Shown: positions 32,736-44,340, counted from the stretch's first letter. The stretch is DNA of 64,000 bases from Plectosphaerella cucumerina (GCA_020746995.1 JAGPXD010000002.1:6138001-6202000); one strand, 5' to 3'. Notes: a model not told the origin generated them from the letters alone. Translations and numbers: made by a program.

Positions 32736-33980
32736 CTAGTCCAGCGCTCTCCTCCGCCCCCGCGTGGTTCTTGTCCGAGTCGTGTCCGGGAGGGGCTTCG
32801 AGATGCGGCTTGACGCCTCTTCGGGGCTGCGGCGACAGCCCATCTGGGCCGTCGCCGGCGAGAGCGTGCTGCTCTTGGGTGTGTTACGGTAGTGTTTGGA
32901 TGCTTGGTCGCGCAGGGGGGACGTTCTGCGACGGGAGCTGGGTGTCGAGTCGACATCGAGGTAGTTGTTGGCGGATGATGAGGTGGTATGTTCAGGTCGG
33001 GGGGTGGGTGTTTCCGACTCGATCGAGTCAATGACTGTGTCGATGGTGTCAAACATGTCAAAGGGGAGCTGGGCGGTGGAGAAGTCTTCGTATTCATCTT
33101 CAACACCACAGTCCAGCTCAGACATGTGGTCGTGATCTTTGGAGAACTCCTCGTGCAGGTCGGACACGGAAGTCGCCAGCGAGTCGTGGCCGTCCGAGTT
33201 GGAGACTTCATCGTCGCTGAGGTGGCGGCGGCCGAAACCGTCCGACTCGGAACCTGAGAAGGACATGGACCGCGCCGGGGTAAAGCGCCGAATGTAGTCG
33301 TGATGATCGTCAGAGGAGGAAGAGGGCGAGGAGGGGGATGACTCGTCTTCATGGAAGGTCATGGAACGGGGAGAAGGAGGGAGCTCGAGACCGGCGACGG
33401 GGCTCGTCTTGAAGGAAGTAGTGATACGACGAAGGGGCTCGCGCGTCGGGACGGCGGCGGGGGTCTCTTCGTCGTCATCGGGGAAGAGCGAGGGAACATC
33501 GTCGACGTCTCCGACGCTGCTCAGATCAGTGCTCTCCGACTGTTCACTACCACCGTCAGCGAAGGAAGACACGGTCGACGCAGCATCATGGAAGCTGTGA
33601 CGGTCGAGGTATCCTTCGGGGAGGTAGCTGGCAAAGTAGCGGACGAGCGAGTCGAGGGAGCGAGTGCGGAAGAGCTGGAGAGCGTAGGACCACTGGTCGG
33701 TGCCGATGAGCTTGGGATTGGCGATGATCTCGAAAGCGGCCGACTCGAGGCAGTCGTTGAGCTCGTCGATGCGTTGCTGGCGGCGGTCGGCGAGCAGGCG
33801 GTGGAACTCGTCTTCGGAACGGGCGTCGCTGGCGATCTCGTAGACGTCGTGGTGGAAGGCTTCGGGGTCTTGTATGGTAGAGGAGAAGGTGTTGTACCGG
33901 TCGTGGAGCGTGGTGAAGAGGTCGCCCCTCTTCATGCCAAACTTCCACGCCGGCCAGGCGTACGCCAGGTCGTCGTCCAT
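32736..33980 (-). CDS. Acidic, Ser/Asp-rich protein of unknown function
   Basis: The coding frame runs from an ATG at 33980 to a stop at 32736 (414 residues). The N-terminal 130 residues (DDDLAYAWPAWKFGMKRGDL to LDSLVRYFASYLPEGYL) look like a folded helical domain; the rest is low-complexity, acidic and Ser-rich with many SP/TP sites, ending in a basic Arg-rich tail. It is probably nuclear or cytosolic, with no signal peptide or membrane segment. In the same frame another 48 or more codons upstream (to 34124 and beyond, reading LHEWSSGLNGPECPYDCFHY) look coding but have no ATG, so a spliced 5' exon probably exists further right. No family recognised. Confidence 0.65.
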   Translation of the reverse strand: MDDDLAYAWPAWKFGMKRGDLFTTLHDRYNTFSSTIQDPEAFHHDVYEIASDARSEDEFHRLLADRRQQRIDELNDCLESAAFEIIANPKLIGTDQWSYALQLFRTRSLDSLVRYFASYLPEGYLDRHSFHDAASTVSSFADGGSEQSESTDLSSVGDVDDVPSLFPDDDEETPAAVPTREPLRRITTSFKTSPVAGLELPPSPRSMTFHEDESSPSSPSSSSDDHHDYIRRFTPARSMSFSGSESDGFGRRHLSDDEVSNSDGHDSLATSVSDLHEEFSKDHDHMSELDCGVEDEYEDFSTAQLPFDMFDTIDTVIDSIESETPTPRPEHTTSSSANNYLDVDSTPSSRRRTSPLRDQASKHYRNTPKSSTLSPATAQMGCRRSPEEASSRISKPLPDTTRTRTTRGRRRALD

Positions 33981-34124
33981 GTCTGTCGGGGTGTGTATTT
34001 TGTGGTTGCCGCCCTGAAGAGGACGGGCTTCGGAGGGTTCAGGCGGGTATGGTTGCGGTTGTTGGTAGTGGAAGCAGTCGTAGGGGCATTCAGGGCCATT
34101 TAGACCAGAGGACCACTCGTGCAA

Positions 34125-36035
34125 TCCATCGCGTCTTATCTGGGGAGTCTTGGGCTCGGGGGGTGCTTTGGTGCTTCAGAGGTGGACTTGGATGGTGATG
34201 ATGGGGGAGTCGGCTGGAGTTTGGAGGAGTGGGACGTGCCAGGACATAGGAAAACCGGCCCCCAAAGGGCAGTGGGCATCAGGGATGGCGAGATTTGCGC
34301 TGGGCGCCCGGCTGACGCGGGCTAGCGTGAGAGGGAAGTGGGTCAAAGTCTTAGCGCGGCTTGGTGCATGCCTAGCGCTGCAGGGACGTCCAATCGCTGC
34401 GTTTTGGTGGGTAGCACCTAAGCCCGATGTCGCCCGTCTTTGACACGAATGCATCATCCTGCAGCGCCACCGCCCCTGCCCAAAGCCAATCAACGAGTGC
34501 CATGAAATGGCGGAGCAGCAAACGTTCGGAGGGGAAAGGGTCGAAGTACCTGGGGGTCGACGCGTGATGTCTTGCCACGCAAAGATACGAGGCTGTACCT
34601 CGAGGGTATCGGAAGCAGGCCAGGTGTGCCCGTTGCTCGGGGGAGGGCTGTTCCTGCGGGCCCACGCACAGACAGGTGATACACTTCACATCAGGCTCGA
34701 GAGGGAGTGAGGGAGAATGAATCAGCGAGCACAGGCCAAGTGTCCGACCCGACGAGCGCTCTACTCTGCAAGCCTGCCTAACGTCTGTGACCGATTTAAC
34801 TCACCTCGGTGAGCCACAGGGTTGTGGGCGTATTTTGCTGGAAACCCCCGACGTCGACGGCATGCGCTTAGTCGAAGAGTCATCATGATGATGCATAATT
34901 TTTTGAAACGCGATGTCTCTCGTGGTGTCTCCAGGCTAAGGTGAATAAGCTGTACTGGGGCTCGTAAGAATGGATTTGTGTTATGAATTTTGGAATTGCA
35001 ACTGCGTCGATGCCATCCATCATGCACTATCTACCCAAATGAAGCGGCCACTATGATTCATTTGAAGTTCGTGACAGCCAGTGCGTTTTTGCAGGTACAA
35101 GCAGAAACATCTAGGCACCCCTCAACCCGTGGCTGCGGAAAGGGGCCGAGGCGGTTGCATTTCGACGCCTTCACTCCACATAAAAAGCCACTGTAGGCAG
35201 TGGCGATATCTGTTCGACTTGGTTCTTGGAGTCACCAGCTCTTCACCTGAAGCAGTGATGCCAGGTAGCTTCTAGGAGTAGACGCCCAACTGCCCAGCCT
35301 TCACTTGACCAGCCACACACGACTCGAGAATCAGAATCGTCGAGACTGACGGGTCAGGCAAAACAATCTATTAGTCGCCCAAAGAGACTTGCATTCTCTT
35401 GCTCAAGACCGCTGTAGTGCCTCGATAGGATCCGCTTTCAAAGATGGAATGCATACTTGATGTCGGTACTCAACTTCGGCGACAGATAACACTATCATGA
35501 CATGGAGGACTGAGAGAACATCCGCCATGTGGCCTGGGAGTTGCAACTTGATGTCCAGTCATACATACAAGGTAACTTCTACTCGATTGAGAGCTTACAG
35601 TCATTACCAGTAAGTTGACAGTGTCTCAAAGTAGAATGAAGAGAAACTCCCCATCATGATTTTGTGGACATCGAACTTCGAAGTGTCTGGGTCACAGGAA
35701 GTCCATAATTGAGTTGCACACGACTTGCATAAAGGTCAGCTGGCACCCAACCAGAAGTTGCCGTCACCAATGAGAACAGGTTCAGTAAGTTCAACCGCGG
35801 TGTCACAAGGGAATCGACACTTGAAGCTCTCTCATCATCTTGGTGCCTGAATTGAGCATGCAACGAGACACGGCAATTGGCCACTGTAGCGACCCCGAAT
35901 GGAGAAGCCATGGCAAGGGTATTTTAGGTATCCATGATGTCGGCCAGACATAATTAAAAGATCAACCCCTGAGAAGAGCCGATCTCATCAAAAAGTCGAA
36001 CCTAGACCAACTGACAAAACATCAAAAGATGAATG
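34125..36035. other. Long intergenic region, AT-rich in its second half
   Basis: About 1.9 kb. The first 600 bases may hold the missing 5' exon of the acidic protein. From about 34800 to 36035 the sequence is AT-richer and open frames are short on both strands. No repeat unit or transposon end was recognised. Confidence 0.4.
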
Positions 36036-36136
36036 TGGTCACTACCAGGATCGAACTGGCGACTTTCGCATTTCAGAACACCGTAGAACCCAGTGAGATA
36101 TTAGTACGACACTCTAACCAACTGAGTTAAGCGACC
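36036..36136 (-). tRNA. tRNA-Ile (anticodon AAT), intron-containing
   Basis: The minus strand folds as a tRNA: acceptor GGTCGCT paired with AGTGACC (one G-T pair), D arm with CTCAGTTGGTTAGAG, anticodon stem TCGTA/TGCGA with loop CTAATA, and T arm GCCAG-TTCGATC-CTGGT. The anticodon is AAT, which after A-to-I editing reads isoleucine codons. An intron of about 27 nt lies just after the anticodon loop at the canonical position 37/38. Without it the tRNA is 74 nt, and the discriminator base is A. CCA is not encoded, as expected in a nucleus. Confidence 0.92.
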
Positions 36137-37310
36137 GTTTGATGAAAGGACATCATGATTGAACGACTAAGTATGGCTGAACATGGCCCAGCCCTGGTCA
36201 CCCTCCCCCGTCACGCCCCCTCTGCGCCCCTCTGCACCTCAGCCCCAGGCACTCAGCCCCTGCTCAGCTGCTATTCCCGTCACACCCCCTCCCCGTCATC
36301 CGGACAAGGTCCCCGCCGTCTCCTGAGTCCTGCCCTCTCCTCTCTCCCCCAGGTCCCCTCTCTCCAGTCTGGTCGTGGTGTCCCTCGTCCCTCACCCAAC
36401 AAGGCAGACCAGACAAAGTCGACGGTTCTTCCCGCTTCCATCCCGTCCCCGTCCGCCAAACGGCGTCCGCTCCCACGGGTCCCCCTCCCTCAAGACAACC
36501 ACCACGCGATCGTATTTCGGTCTGTCATTTCCCCTGTCTGTTGCGTCCCGGTCTCGTCACGGGCGCCCTTGGAGGTCATCCAGCGTCTTCCGTGGGTTTC
36601 GTGCCCCCAAGCCTCAAGCCTGCTCGGTGACCGAGTTTGGCCTCTTGTCCTGTTAAAGGGGCCCCGCCCGCGTATGCAGGTCACATAATTCGTTTGGAGA
36701 GAAGCAGCCTTACCAAAGTACATTTACTTGCGCGCACACACACAACCACCCCGATCGATTCTCCCCCCCTTTTTCCCCACGTACGGACGGACATCTGTGA
36801 CTCTGCGGAACATACCACACACACACACACACAGATACGACGACCGACGCCTGTGTGTCCTAATACCCAATCGCCCATCACGAACTCCGTCCTCCATCTC
36901 AGTCGATACCAATAGTCTCGAGTCCGCCTCCTCAACAACACCACTTCAAGTTCCTAGCCCTACCCGCCCTTGGCCTGGCCAAAGCGCGCGAGCATCGCCT
37001 CTCCTCGTCCCGTCCCCACGAACCCCGGTCCCTGGGCCCCTCCCAGAGCTCAGCCCACTGACAAATTGCGTGGCTCCCTCCGACGACTCGGACCCGGACC
37101 TGGCTCAAGCTTTCTTCCCCCACCAGTCTCTCTTTCTCCCCTCGTTCGGTCATCTTCAACCTCGCGAGAGAGCGCAAAAAAAGGGCCGCCATCGCCAACA
37201 AGCACAAACGGCGCGCAAACCAAACCCTCTCACCAAACCATCCTCTACTGGCTCGTCCCTAGGTCACGTCATCCGGGTGGATGGCTGCCTAGAGCAACCA
37301 CCTCTACCCA
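36137..37310. other. Intergenic: promoter and CT-rich leader of the kinase gene
   Basis: Pyrimidine-rich on the plus strand through most of its length, with a CA dinucleotide repeat. Open frames here are products of composition. Confidence 0.5.
36816..36833 (+). repeat. CA dinucleotide microsatellite
   Basis: Nine CA units in a row in the kinase promoter/leader region. This is a short simple repeat that may vary in length among isolates. Confidence 0.85.
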
Positions 37311-39365
37311 ATGGCCGACGCCCACGGCCCGTCCGAGGAACCATCCGAGGAGCGGACGGAGCCCTTCTCCCAGTCCGAGCTCGAGTGTCGCCTCAGTCGC
37401 GTCCGCGGCCACGAGCCCGACGACGATGACGACCTCCTCCACGCCCCCTTGGTGCCATTAGGCCTCCTCCGTGTCGAGGACCACCATCACGAGCAGGGCA
37501 TCCGCCTCCTCGTCCGGCCTCTCATCAGGAGCCGCTCCGTAAGCCCCGGCGACGGCAGCTGCCAGTGGCTCGCCCTCCGCGCAGAGGTCGCCTCCTGTGA
37601 CGGCGTGCCCCCTCACCACAAGGTTCTCGCCGTCACCCAGACCAGCCGCGACATCAAGTTCTCCGTCCGCATTCCGTCAGAGAGCTTCGGCGGCGCCCCT
37701 CGACCGCCGCTCTGGTGCGAGCTCTATTACGACCCTTCCAGCGACGACCAGATCTTGCTCAACCGCTCAGAGGTGCCCATCATCCTCACCAGACTCCCAG
37801 ATGGCCTCACCCCTAGCAGCTCTCCAGACGCCGACGCCGACGAAGACGATGGCCGCCCCGCCCCCTGCGAGATCAAGCCCATCATGACGATGAAGCTGAC
37901 CCCCGGCTCCTGGCGCATCAGCGTCGGCGACCTGGCCGTTCTTGACTTCCGCGTCCTGCAAAAGGCGCCCATCTCCCTCGTCCGCGCCCACATGGCCGCC
38001 CTCCACCCCTCCTCGTCCACCCTCTCTTCAGCCTCGACAGACGACTACCCCTCCACCGTCACCGTAACGCCCTCCTCGTCCGCCAAGCGCGCCCTGACCC
38101 CCGACGACGAAGACGACGACAACGGCCACCGCCGCGGCTCCGACAAGCGCGCCCGCACGTCGCAGGACGCCCGTGGCGAGGACAATGTCATCATGTTCCT
38201 TCGTCCCGCTGCCGGGCCCCTAGTCTTCCCCATGCCTCGGGCTCAACCCGCCCCAACAACCACCCGCGAGCTCGTTCCCGCCAACACGACCGCCCTCCTC
38301 GACCTCCAGAAAGACGAGACCGTCGCCGTCCCCGCCACTGGCAGCGGCACCGGCGACCCCAGCCTCGACAACTACTACACAATCACCAAGCGCGACCAGA
38401 TCGCCGCCACCGCCCTCTCCTCCGTCTACACGGCGCACCACTCCGACGTCCCCGGCGGCGTCGTCACCGTCAAAGTCCTCAAGACGCGCCCCGCCAACGC
38501 CGCCGCCCTCGCCGCCCAGCGGCCCCAGGAGGCCGAGCGCAACGTCATCCGCCAGGCCGACATGTGGCTCCGCGAGTACCAGTCCCAGGGCGACCTCCGC
38601 CACGACTCCATCGTCCGCCTCTACGGCGGCGACGCCCGCTTCCTCTCCCTTTACATGGAGCACGTCGACGCCCGCGACCTCGCCGCCCGTAACGTCTGGC
38701 GCTCCCCCCGCGACGACCACTTCCAGGGCTCCCGCGCCGACGCCGCCCGCATCCTCCGCGACGTCGCCTCCGCCCTGCACTACCTTCACGCCCGCCGCCG
38801 CGTCCACAACGACATCAAGCCCGCCAACGTCCTCTACTCCCCCGAGCGCGGCGCCGTCCTCTGCGACTTTGGCCTGTCCACCCCGGCCTCCGGCCCCGCC
38901 ACCTCGGGCGGCACACCCTACTACGTGCCCCCCGAGTTCATCGGTGCCCGCCAGCGCGGCGCCCCCTCCGACGTCTGGGCCCTGGGCGTCACCATGCTCT
39001 ACGTCCTCGGCCGCATCCCCTTCCCCGACGCCCGCGTGCGCCAGGCCCACCCCAAGCCGCTGTACTGGATGATCGCAGACGTCAACCGCCCCGCCGCCGC
39101 CGCCCAGCGCGCCCAGGGCCAGCAGCAGCAGGGCCAGCAGCCCCGCGCCGGTGGCACGCGCGGCATGTCGGCCGCCGACCAGATGATGACCTGGCTCGGC
39201 GAGGTGCGCGAGGCCGCCAACCGCCTCGACCCGCGCCAGCCACTGGAGCGCCTGGTGCGTGAGATGCTGGTGCCGAACCCGAACCAGCGCATCACCACGG
39301 CTCGCGTCGCACGCGAGATGCGCGACTTGTTCGATGAGGGGGGCCGGCCCGTGACAGTACGTTGA
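37311..39365 (+). CDS. Serine/threonine protein kinase with divergent catalytic loop
   Basis: A single exon of 684 residues. Residues 80-215 form a beta-rich region (WCELYYDPSSDDQILLNRSE, GSWRISVGDLAVLDF) that recalls an FHA-like fold, which is unproven. After an acidic/basic linker (RALTPDDEDDD, SDKRARTS) the kinase domain spans about residues 358-675: VTVKVLK (Lys388), HNDIKPANVL (Asp501), CDFGLS (Asp519), GTPYYVPPEF (activation segment) and SDVWALGVTMLYVLGRIPF (subdomain IX). The HRD Arg is Asn here, so it is probably not controlled by standard activation-loop phosphorylation. A Gln-rich insert (GQQQQGQQP) lies in the C-lobe. This layout recurs in Sordariomycetes as a lineage-restricted kinase group; the pathway is unknown. 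Confidence 0.88.
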   Translation: MADAHGPSEEPSEERTEPFSQSELECRLSRVRGHEPDDDDDLLHAPLVPLGLLRVEDHHHEQGIRLLVRPLIRSRSVSPGDGSCQWLALRAEVASCDGVPPHHKVLAVTQTSRDIKFSVRIPSESFGGAPRPPLWCELYYDPSSDDQILLNRSEVPIILTRLPDGLTPSSSPDADADEDDGRPAPCEIKPIMTMKLTPGSWRISVGDLAVLDFRVLQKAPISLVRAHMAALHPSSSTLSSASTDDYPSTVTVTPSSSAKRALTPDDEDDDNGHRRGSDKRARTSQDARGEDNVIMFLRPAAGPLVFPMPRAQPAPTTTRELVPANTTALLDLQKDETVAVPATGSGTGDPSLDNYYTITKRDQIAATALSSVYTAHHSDVPGGVVTVKVLKTRPANAAALAAQRPQEAERNVIRQADMWLREYQSQGDLRHDSIVRLYGGDARFLSLYMEHVDARDLAARNVWRSPRDDHFQGSRADAARILRDVASALHYLHARRRVHNDIKPANVLYSPERGAVLCDFGLSTPASGPATSGGTPYYVPPEFIGARQRGAPSDVWALGVTMLYVLGRIPFPDARVRQAHPKPLYWMIADVNRPAAAAQRAQGQQQQGQQPRAGGTRGMSAADQMMTWLGEVREAANRLDPRQPLERLVREMLVPNPNQRITTARVAREMRDLFDEGGRPVTVR

Positions 39366-39820
39366 GGAAACACAGAAAGAGGAGGAAATGTAGCGAGCGA
39401 CGGCGTTGGGTTTCTTTTCGATTACCTAGGTCTCTTTTCTTTTGGGCACATCTTTCTGATTTACGACCCCTGACGTTTTGGCATTTCCCACGCATATTTT
39501 TAGCTAGAGATACCACTGGTTTTTGGATGCCCGGGTAAGCCCAGGTCGCCTTAAGCGTCTGGGTACCGGCATCAGTCTGAAGCGGACAGGGCATGCCGCA
39601 TCACATGGAGGGAGGTGGGGAGGAAAAGGCATCGGATCACACATCTCATGTTGATGTAGGGAACCATCATTGGACGACGGAATGAGCTCGGATGGCGAGC
39701 TTGGTATCATCATGGCGCACTATATACTACAATCATGCCCGCTTCATGCAATTTTCAGATCTCGTCGTCACTTTGTGCCTGTCCAACCATCTTGTCTATC
39801 CCCATGCCAGGCGAGCGCTC
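39366..39820. other. Intergenic between convergent kinase and BIM1-like genes
   Basis: Shared 3' flank of 455 bases with no gene seen. Confidence 0.4.
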
Positions 39821-40646
39821 TTACAGGGCCATGGCGAACACGGCGGCCAGGCCAAGACCGAAGACGGTGCTCACGCTGGCAGCGGTCATGCCGGCGCCGT
39901 TGGGCGGGGCGGCGGAACCACTACCCTCGGCCTCCTCGGTCTCGGTGCCCGAGCCGTGGCCACCGCTGTGGTCGTCGCCGTGGGAGGTAGAGGTGCCGTT
40001 GAAGCCCTCCTGGTCCTCGATGACGTACGACTGGGCATCCTCGTTCTGGCACTCGTCTTCCGAGAGGACCTCGGCGCTGGAGGTGAGGCGGATGTCGGCG
40101 CACTGCGAAGTCAGGCGTCAGCTTGTCACACGGGATAAGGGGCGGGGGTAGCAAACGGCGGCACTCACGTTGTACATGGCGTTACCCGAAGCGCCGACCT
40201 TTACGACCTGGATAGAGGCGTTGGTGCCGTCGGTGACGTTGAGGTTGATGGGCAGGTGGCGCAGGCACAGGGTGCCGTGACCGGTGGTGTTGAGAGGCTG
40301 GGGGGTCAGGGAAATGTTGAAGGAGGTGATGTTGCCCTGGTCCTCGAGGCCGAGGTTGATGAAGGCGTAGTTGAAGGCGTGTCCGAGCGTCAGCTTCACG
40401 GAGCCACCCTCCAGGGGCCAGTCGGTGCGGTTGCCCGAGCCGTATTCAACGCCGGCGCCTATGATTATCAGTTCTGGCGCTCGATCCAACGCGTGTCGGG
40501 TATGGTGATTTACAAGGGCGAAGCCACTGGGAGTAATCCGACTCGGAATCGAGCGAGTCGCCGCGCCACTCGGGGTAGACGAGGGTGTAGTGGGCGGAGG
40601 ACAGGCCGGCGGCGGCAGTCAGGGCGAGGAGGGACTTGGACAGCAT
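39821..40646 (-). CDS. GPI-anchored BIM1-like (LPMO-like, copper-binding) protein
   Basis: Exons complement(39821..40102, 40169..40458, 40514..40646) encode 234 residues; introns are 66 and 54 nt. The signal peptide ends SSA|HYTLVYPEWRGDSL, so the mature protein begins with His19, the histidine-brace residue of the X325/BIM1 family. The family pattern continues with YSQWLRPC and a glycosylated beta-sandwich (TLGHAFNYAFINLGLEDQGN, GTLCLRHLPINL). A Ser/Gly/His-rich stalk follows and the C-terminus is a GPI signal (TAASVSTVFGLGLAAVFAMAL). BIM1 proteins handle copper at the cell wall and lack the oxidative polysaccharide cleavage of true LPMOs. Two His-rich stalk segments (TSHGDDHSGGHGSG) could add metal ligands. 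Confidence 0.92.
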
Positions 40647-43394
40647 CTTGGGATCGGGTACGCGAGTCGATGATGAATGTCGGCTGTGTTTTCTTTGGGA
40701 GGACAAGTCGGACCTTGACGAGATGAGCTGGAGGGGGTGAAGAGAGAGGGGAGCAGAAGAAGGAGAGACAATCACGGCTCGGGCGTCAGTGACTATATAT
40801 CTGCACGAGGAAGGAGCTCCCCTCCTAGTGCCTGCCCTGCGCGTGTCTTGGCTCCGAGGGCATGGGCACGGCAGGCGCGGTGCAGAGTGACTTCCAAGCG
40901 GATGGAAGGCACAGCTCCCCGAGATGCACCTGCCTTCCTTCTGCTGTCATACCACATGCCCGCTCCCCGCGGCATGGGCCCTGGCCGGAGAGGGGTCCCT
41001 CATTCCTCTCACCTCGCCAACGGGCAACGGCCGAACCAGACCAGACATTTTCGACCCTCGGCGGCGGCGTGGCCAATGACCTCCCGCGCCGCCGCCGCCA
41101 ATTGAGCAAGTTTCCAGCCGACGGTCGCTTTCCCATCTCTTGGCACCATGGGCATGCGAGCGCAGGCGGGATGCGCGATCTCCTTCCCTCCTTCCGCCTC
41201 GGGTCTGAGGCCGGACGGGGGGCGATCGGTTGGGATAAGCATGATGTTGAAGGGCGGGCTCCCGAGAGGTTCAGCACAGTTGAGAGGCCCGGCCTTGGGT
41301 GTGGCGCCAGGCCCCGCCATGCGGCGCTGGACCTGGGGGAGGGTCCTGCCCGGGGACCCAATCAGCGGTGCCAGAGGCCGTGAGAGACAGGGGCCTGCAG
41401 GGACCCTGGCGGCGGTCTAGCGCGGGAATCTTGCTCAAACTCCCGCAGCGCTATCCCGCTTTGGCCTGCGGCGTCTGCGGTGCGCTGCTTGGCTGTGCTC
41501 TCTTCTTCTGTGAAGAAGTTGGCTGGGCGGTGATGGAGGTCTTGGAGGTAATCTTGGAGGCAATTTCTCGGAGGGAGGATGAAGTGAGGTTGTTTCAGAG
41601 AGTGCTTGGGGCGAAGAAGTGGGAAGGACGAGTGCATATTGTATCCGGGACGACGGTCCTGGATGGGAAGGGAAGAGGAGACTAACAACCAAGTAGCGCT
41701 GCGTTTTCCAGCTGACCTCAGATTATGAGCTTGCTTATATTGTGCTTCTTTCTGGCCGAATTACTCGCGTGGGGTGACATCGACAGCCCTGCGCGCTCTA
41801 CAGAACGTACTGTACCGGCATCAGCCGAGTTCCGTGATCCGGTTGTCCTCCAGGGCAGTGACGTACTTTTCCGAGCTACCTTCCTGCTCTCACGTCGAGA
41901 AGTCGACCCAAATATCCAGTGAGGGGCGTTGTCAGAGTTCGGTTTGTCCGTGGCCTCTGCATCCGGCACGCTCACATCGTGGTGATGAGTCAATGGTGGA
42001 AGAAATTTGATAAGACAAGTTTGAACATTGGCAACACGCTATCTGCAAAGTATCAAACTAACCCCTCACTCCACCGGAGGCCCGGGTGTAGGGCTGTCGG
42101 GACGATCCACGCACCAGCGGCGCCGGGACGGAAGAGAGGGGTCCCTTGGCTTGGATCCGGCACCCTAGGCATCCGGCCGTATGCGGGGCCGAGTTTGGAT
42201 CGGCTCCGGGCTCTCTCAGTGGGGCGTCGGTGGTCACCAAGGCACGGCCGACACGTGGAGTCGTGGTTCCGGGCTGCGACAATTGCGACTACAACGGGAT
42301 ACGGCATTCAGCTGCTTAAATGAGGTTCTTGGTTTCGTTAAAGTACCTAGTCCTATTCTTCGAAGAGTTGCCGCCAACTTTCAATTCGTATTCAACCTAG
42401 GCCAACGCCATCTGCAGGTCGGAGCAAGTCAGCTTACTTTGGTCGAGTACTATTGGGCTTGTCGGCACCTCTGTCCTACAACCTCCCATGATTCGCTTGC
42501 GACGGGACTACCTGATGACCAGAAGCCTTTCTGTGACTGACCACACAATGGCGGACTGTTGTTTGCATATGCACCAAAGGAAGGGATCGGGGTTGTGGCT
42601 GTGGCTGTGGCCTGCCGGTGTGCCGGGCGGTGCCGAGCCATCCAGCTCGCCGGCCCGAGCCACAATAGCAGCATCCGGTCACCGAGGACCCTGATCATGA
42701 TGCGACCAGTCAACAAGCCGAGGGATCATACCACGCCGAATTATTAACTGAATTTAAGGCTCCTTCAATTGGCCAATGCCATACATACATAGTGAAGAAA
42801 TGCGAGCTCGAAAGCACGAGGAACGTAGGACGCCCCGGGAACTCGGAAGGAGCGACCTGGGTGACGATGATTCGGGGGCTCATCGATTTGGCCTCACCTT
42901 AGCGTTGGCTGACTGGACAAATGACAGCTCCTGACTGGCCACAGCACGCTGCGCCCCACGCTTCCGCTGCACTTCCGTGAGGCCTCAGTGGGGTCTCCCC
43001 GGACAGGGCGACCAACCACGGCGCGGGCGACTCGATGCGGCACGCCGACCCAGCCCAGCGTCGTCCTTTTTAGATCCAGGCATCCGCCGCCTGCTGACTC
43101 CCCTTCGCTCCTCATCCTCATCATCCTCACTTCCGATCCCGACCTTCCCTCCAATCTCTACTCTCTAACCTCTCTCTCAACACTCGACCGCTCTTCGCGA
43201 CCTTGCCAACTGCTACCAATGACTTCCAAACATCTCTAAACGCCCGCAACCAAACTTTCAGAGCCCTACCGCTTGACGCCATCGCCTCCGTGCGAAACTG
43301 ACCGTAAGTCGAACTCGAGAGACATGGCGTTACTCCTTCTGATCGCCCGTCGCTCGACATTTAGCTCTCACCATCATCCGTGACCCGGGTTTCG
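40647..43394. other. Long intergenic region
   Basis: About 2.75 kb. A TATATA-containing stretch at 40794-40800 could be the BIM1-like TATA element (about 150 bases from its start codon). Several open frames between 40825 and 41690 exist in both strands but none has coding character. From 43080 the plus strand becomes pyrimidine-rich, marking the leader of the next gene. Confidence 0.4.
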
Positions 43395-44340
43395 ATGCAC
43401 CTATTTGCCAATGGAAGTGCCATACTACACCTCCTGCAATCGACCACCTGCACCCCGCTCCAACAGCAGGCTGCCCAGCATGGCTCCCCGCGCGCTCTTC
43501 CCGGGCGTCGACGCCAATCATCGTCTTCATCAGACGAAGCTCAAAGCCTGATCCGTCAGGACATCAGCATCACCGCTCACTCCGAGCCCGTCGCCGACCG
43601 GCACCAAGCCGATCGAGACATGCCCGGACCCTGGACCAGCGCCTGCCGGACCAAACTCGCTGACACTGGAGCCGAAGACTTGGCCTCAGAGCGATCCGCA
43701 GTCGCGGAGTCCCTCCCGGAGACACGCCACGGTGTCCAGCCAAACACGTCACGCTCTACTGCGATGATGACACAGGCTTCGGACCCGAGTCTCGGGACTT
43801 CTATTCCTGTTTTGGAACAGAACTCATCCCTGAGCGTATGTTTTGTTTGCTTGCTTGCTACACTCATGACACCTCATGAACCCTACTGACATGGCAGGAC
43901 AGTACACTTGCGTCTACGCAACTCGCCCATCATTCTCGATGGAGACATGCCAGGGACTCGACCCCGACATGCCTTCCGTCGATCACGGCAGCGAGTCAGA
44001 CGACACCGCCGCTCACCTCACTCGTTCGGATGCCCCGCGCCTCAAGTGCCTCATCCAGACTTGCGAGCCCAGCACAAGGGGCTTCGCCAGGAAGTATGAC
44101 CAGACCAGGCAACGGTGCCAGGCCTGTCATGCCGACTCGCTATCCCCGAAGTTTGCTTCGCGAGAACCCCAGATGGGATCATCTGAGGTCGCGGCAGCCA
44201 GTGTCACCGCTCACATCGTGTGCATGCACGCAATTCTGAGCCAAGTGGCCAGCGCCGTGCTTCTCGCACAGGACACCGACCCCCAGAGACGTCTCCACGT
44301 TTCCGGGTTCTCGTCTGGTAACCACCTTATCCGAGTCTAG
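43395..44340 (+). CDS. Putative two-exon protein with degenerate C2H2 finger
   Basis: Two open frames join through a strong intron: donor GTATGT at 43836, a CTGAC branch point, acceptor CAG at 43902 (67 nt), phase 0 on both sides. Exons 43395..43835 and 43903..44340 give 292 residues. The first exon is Ser/Gln/Ala-rich. The second contains LKCLIQTCEPSTRGFARKYD, which has the C-x4-C and F-x-R-K-x-D spacing of a fungal C2H2 finger, but the usual first His is Gln (TRQRCQACH). It sits 270 bases upstream of a C2H2 gene on the same strand and could be a decayed paralogue or an upstream exon set of it. The splice signals are clear; the protein is not recognised. Confidence 0.4.

Noticed and set aside
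32474..33352. A 292-codon frame overlapping the acidic protein gene
   Set aside because: Out-of-frame shadow rich in Thr/Pro/Ser/Arg; the main frame has better composition.
38220..39050. A 276-codon antisense frame inside the kinase gene
   Set aside because: Same cause: Gly/Ala/Val-rich mirror of a G/C-biased coding strand.
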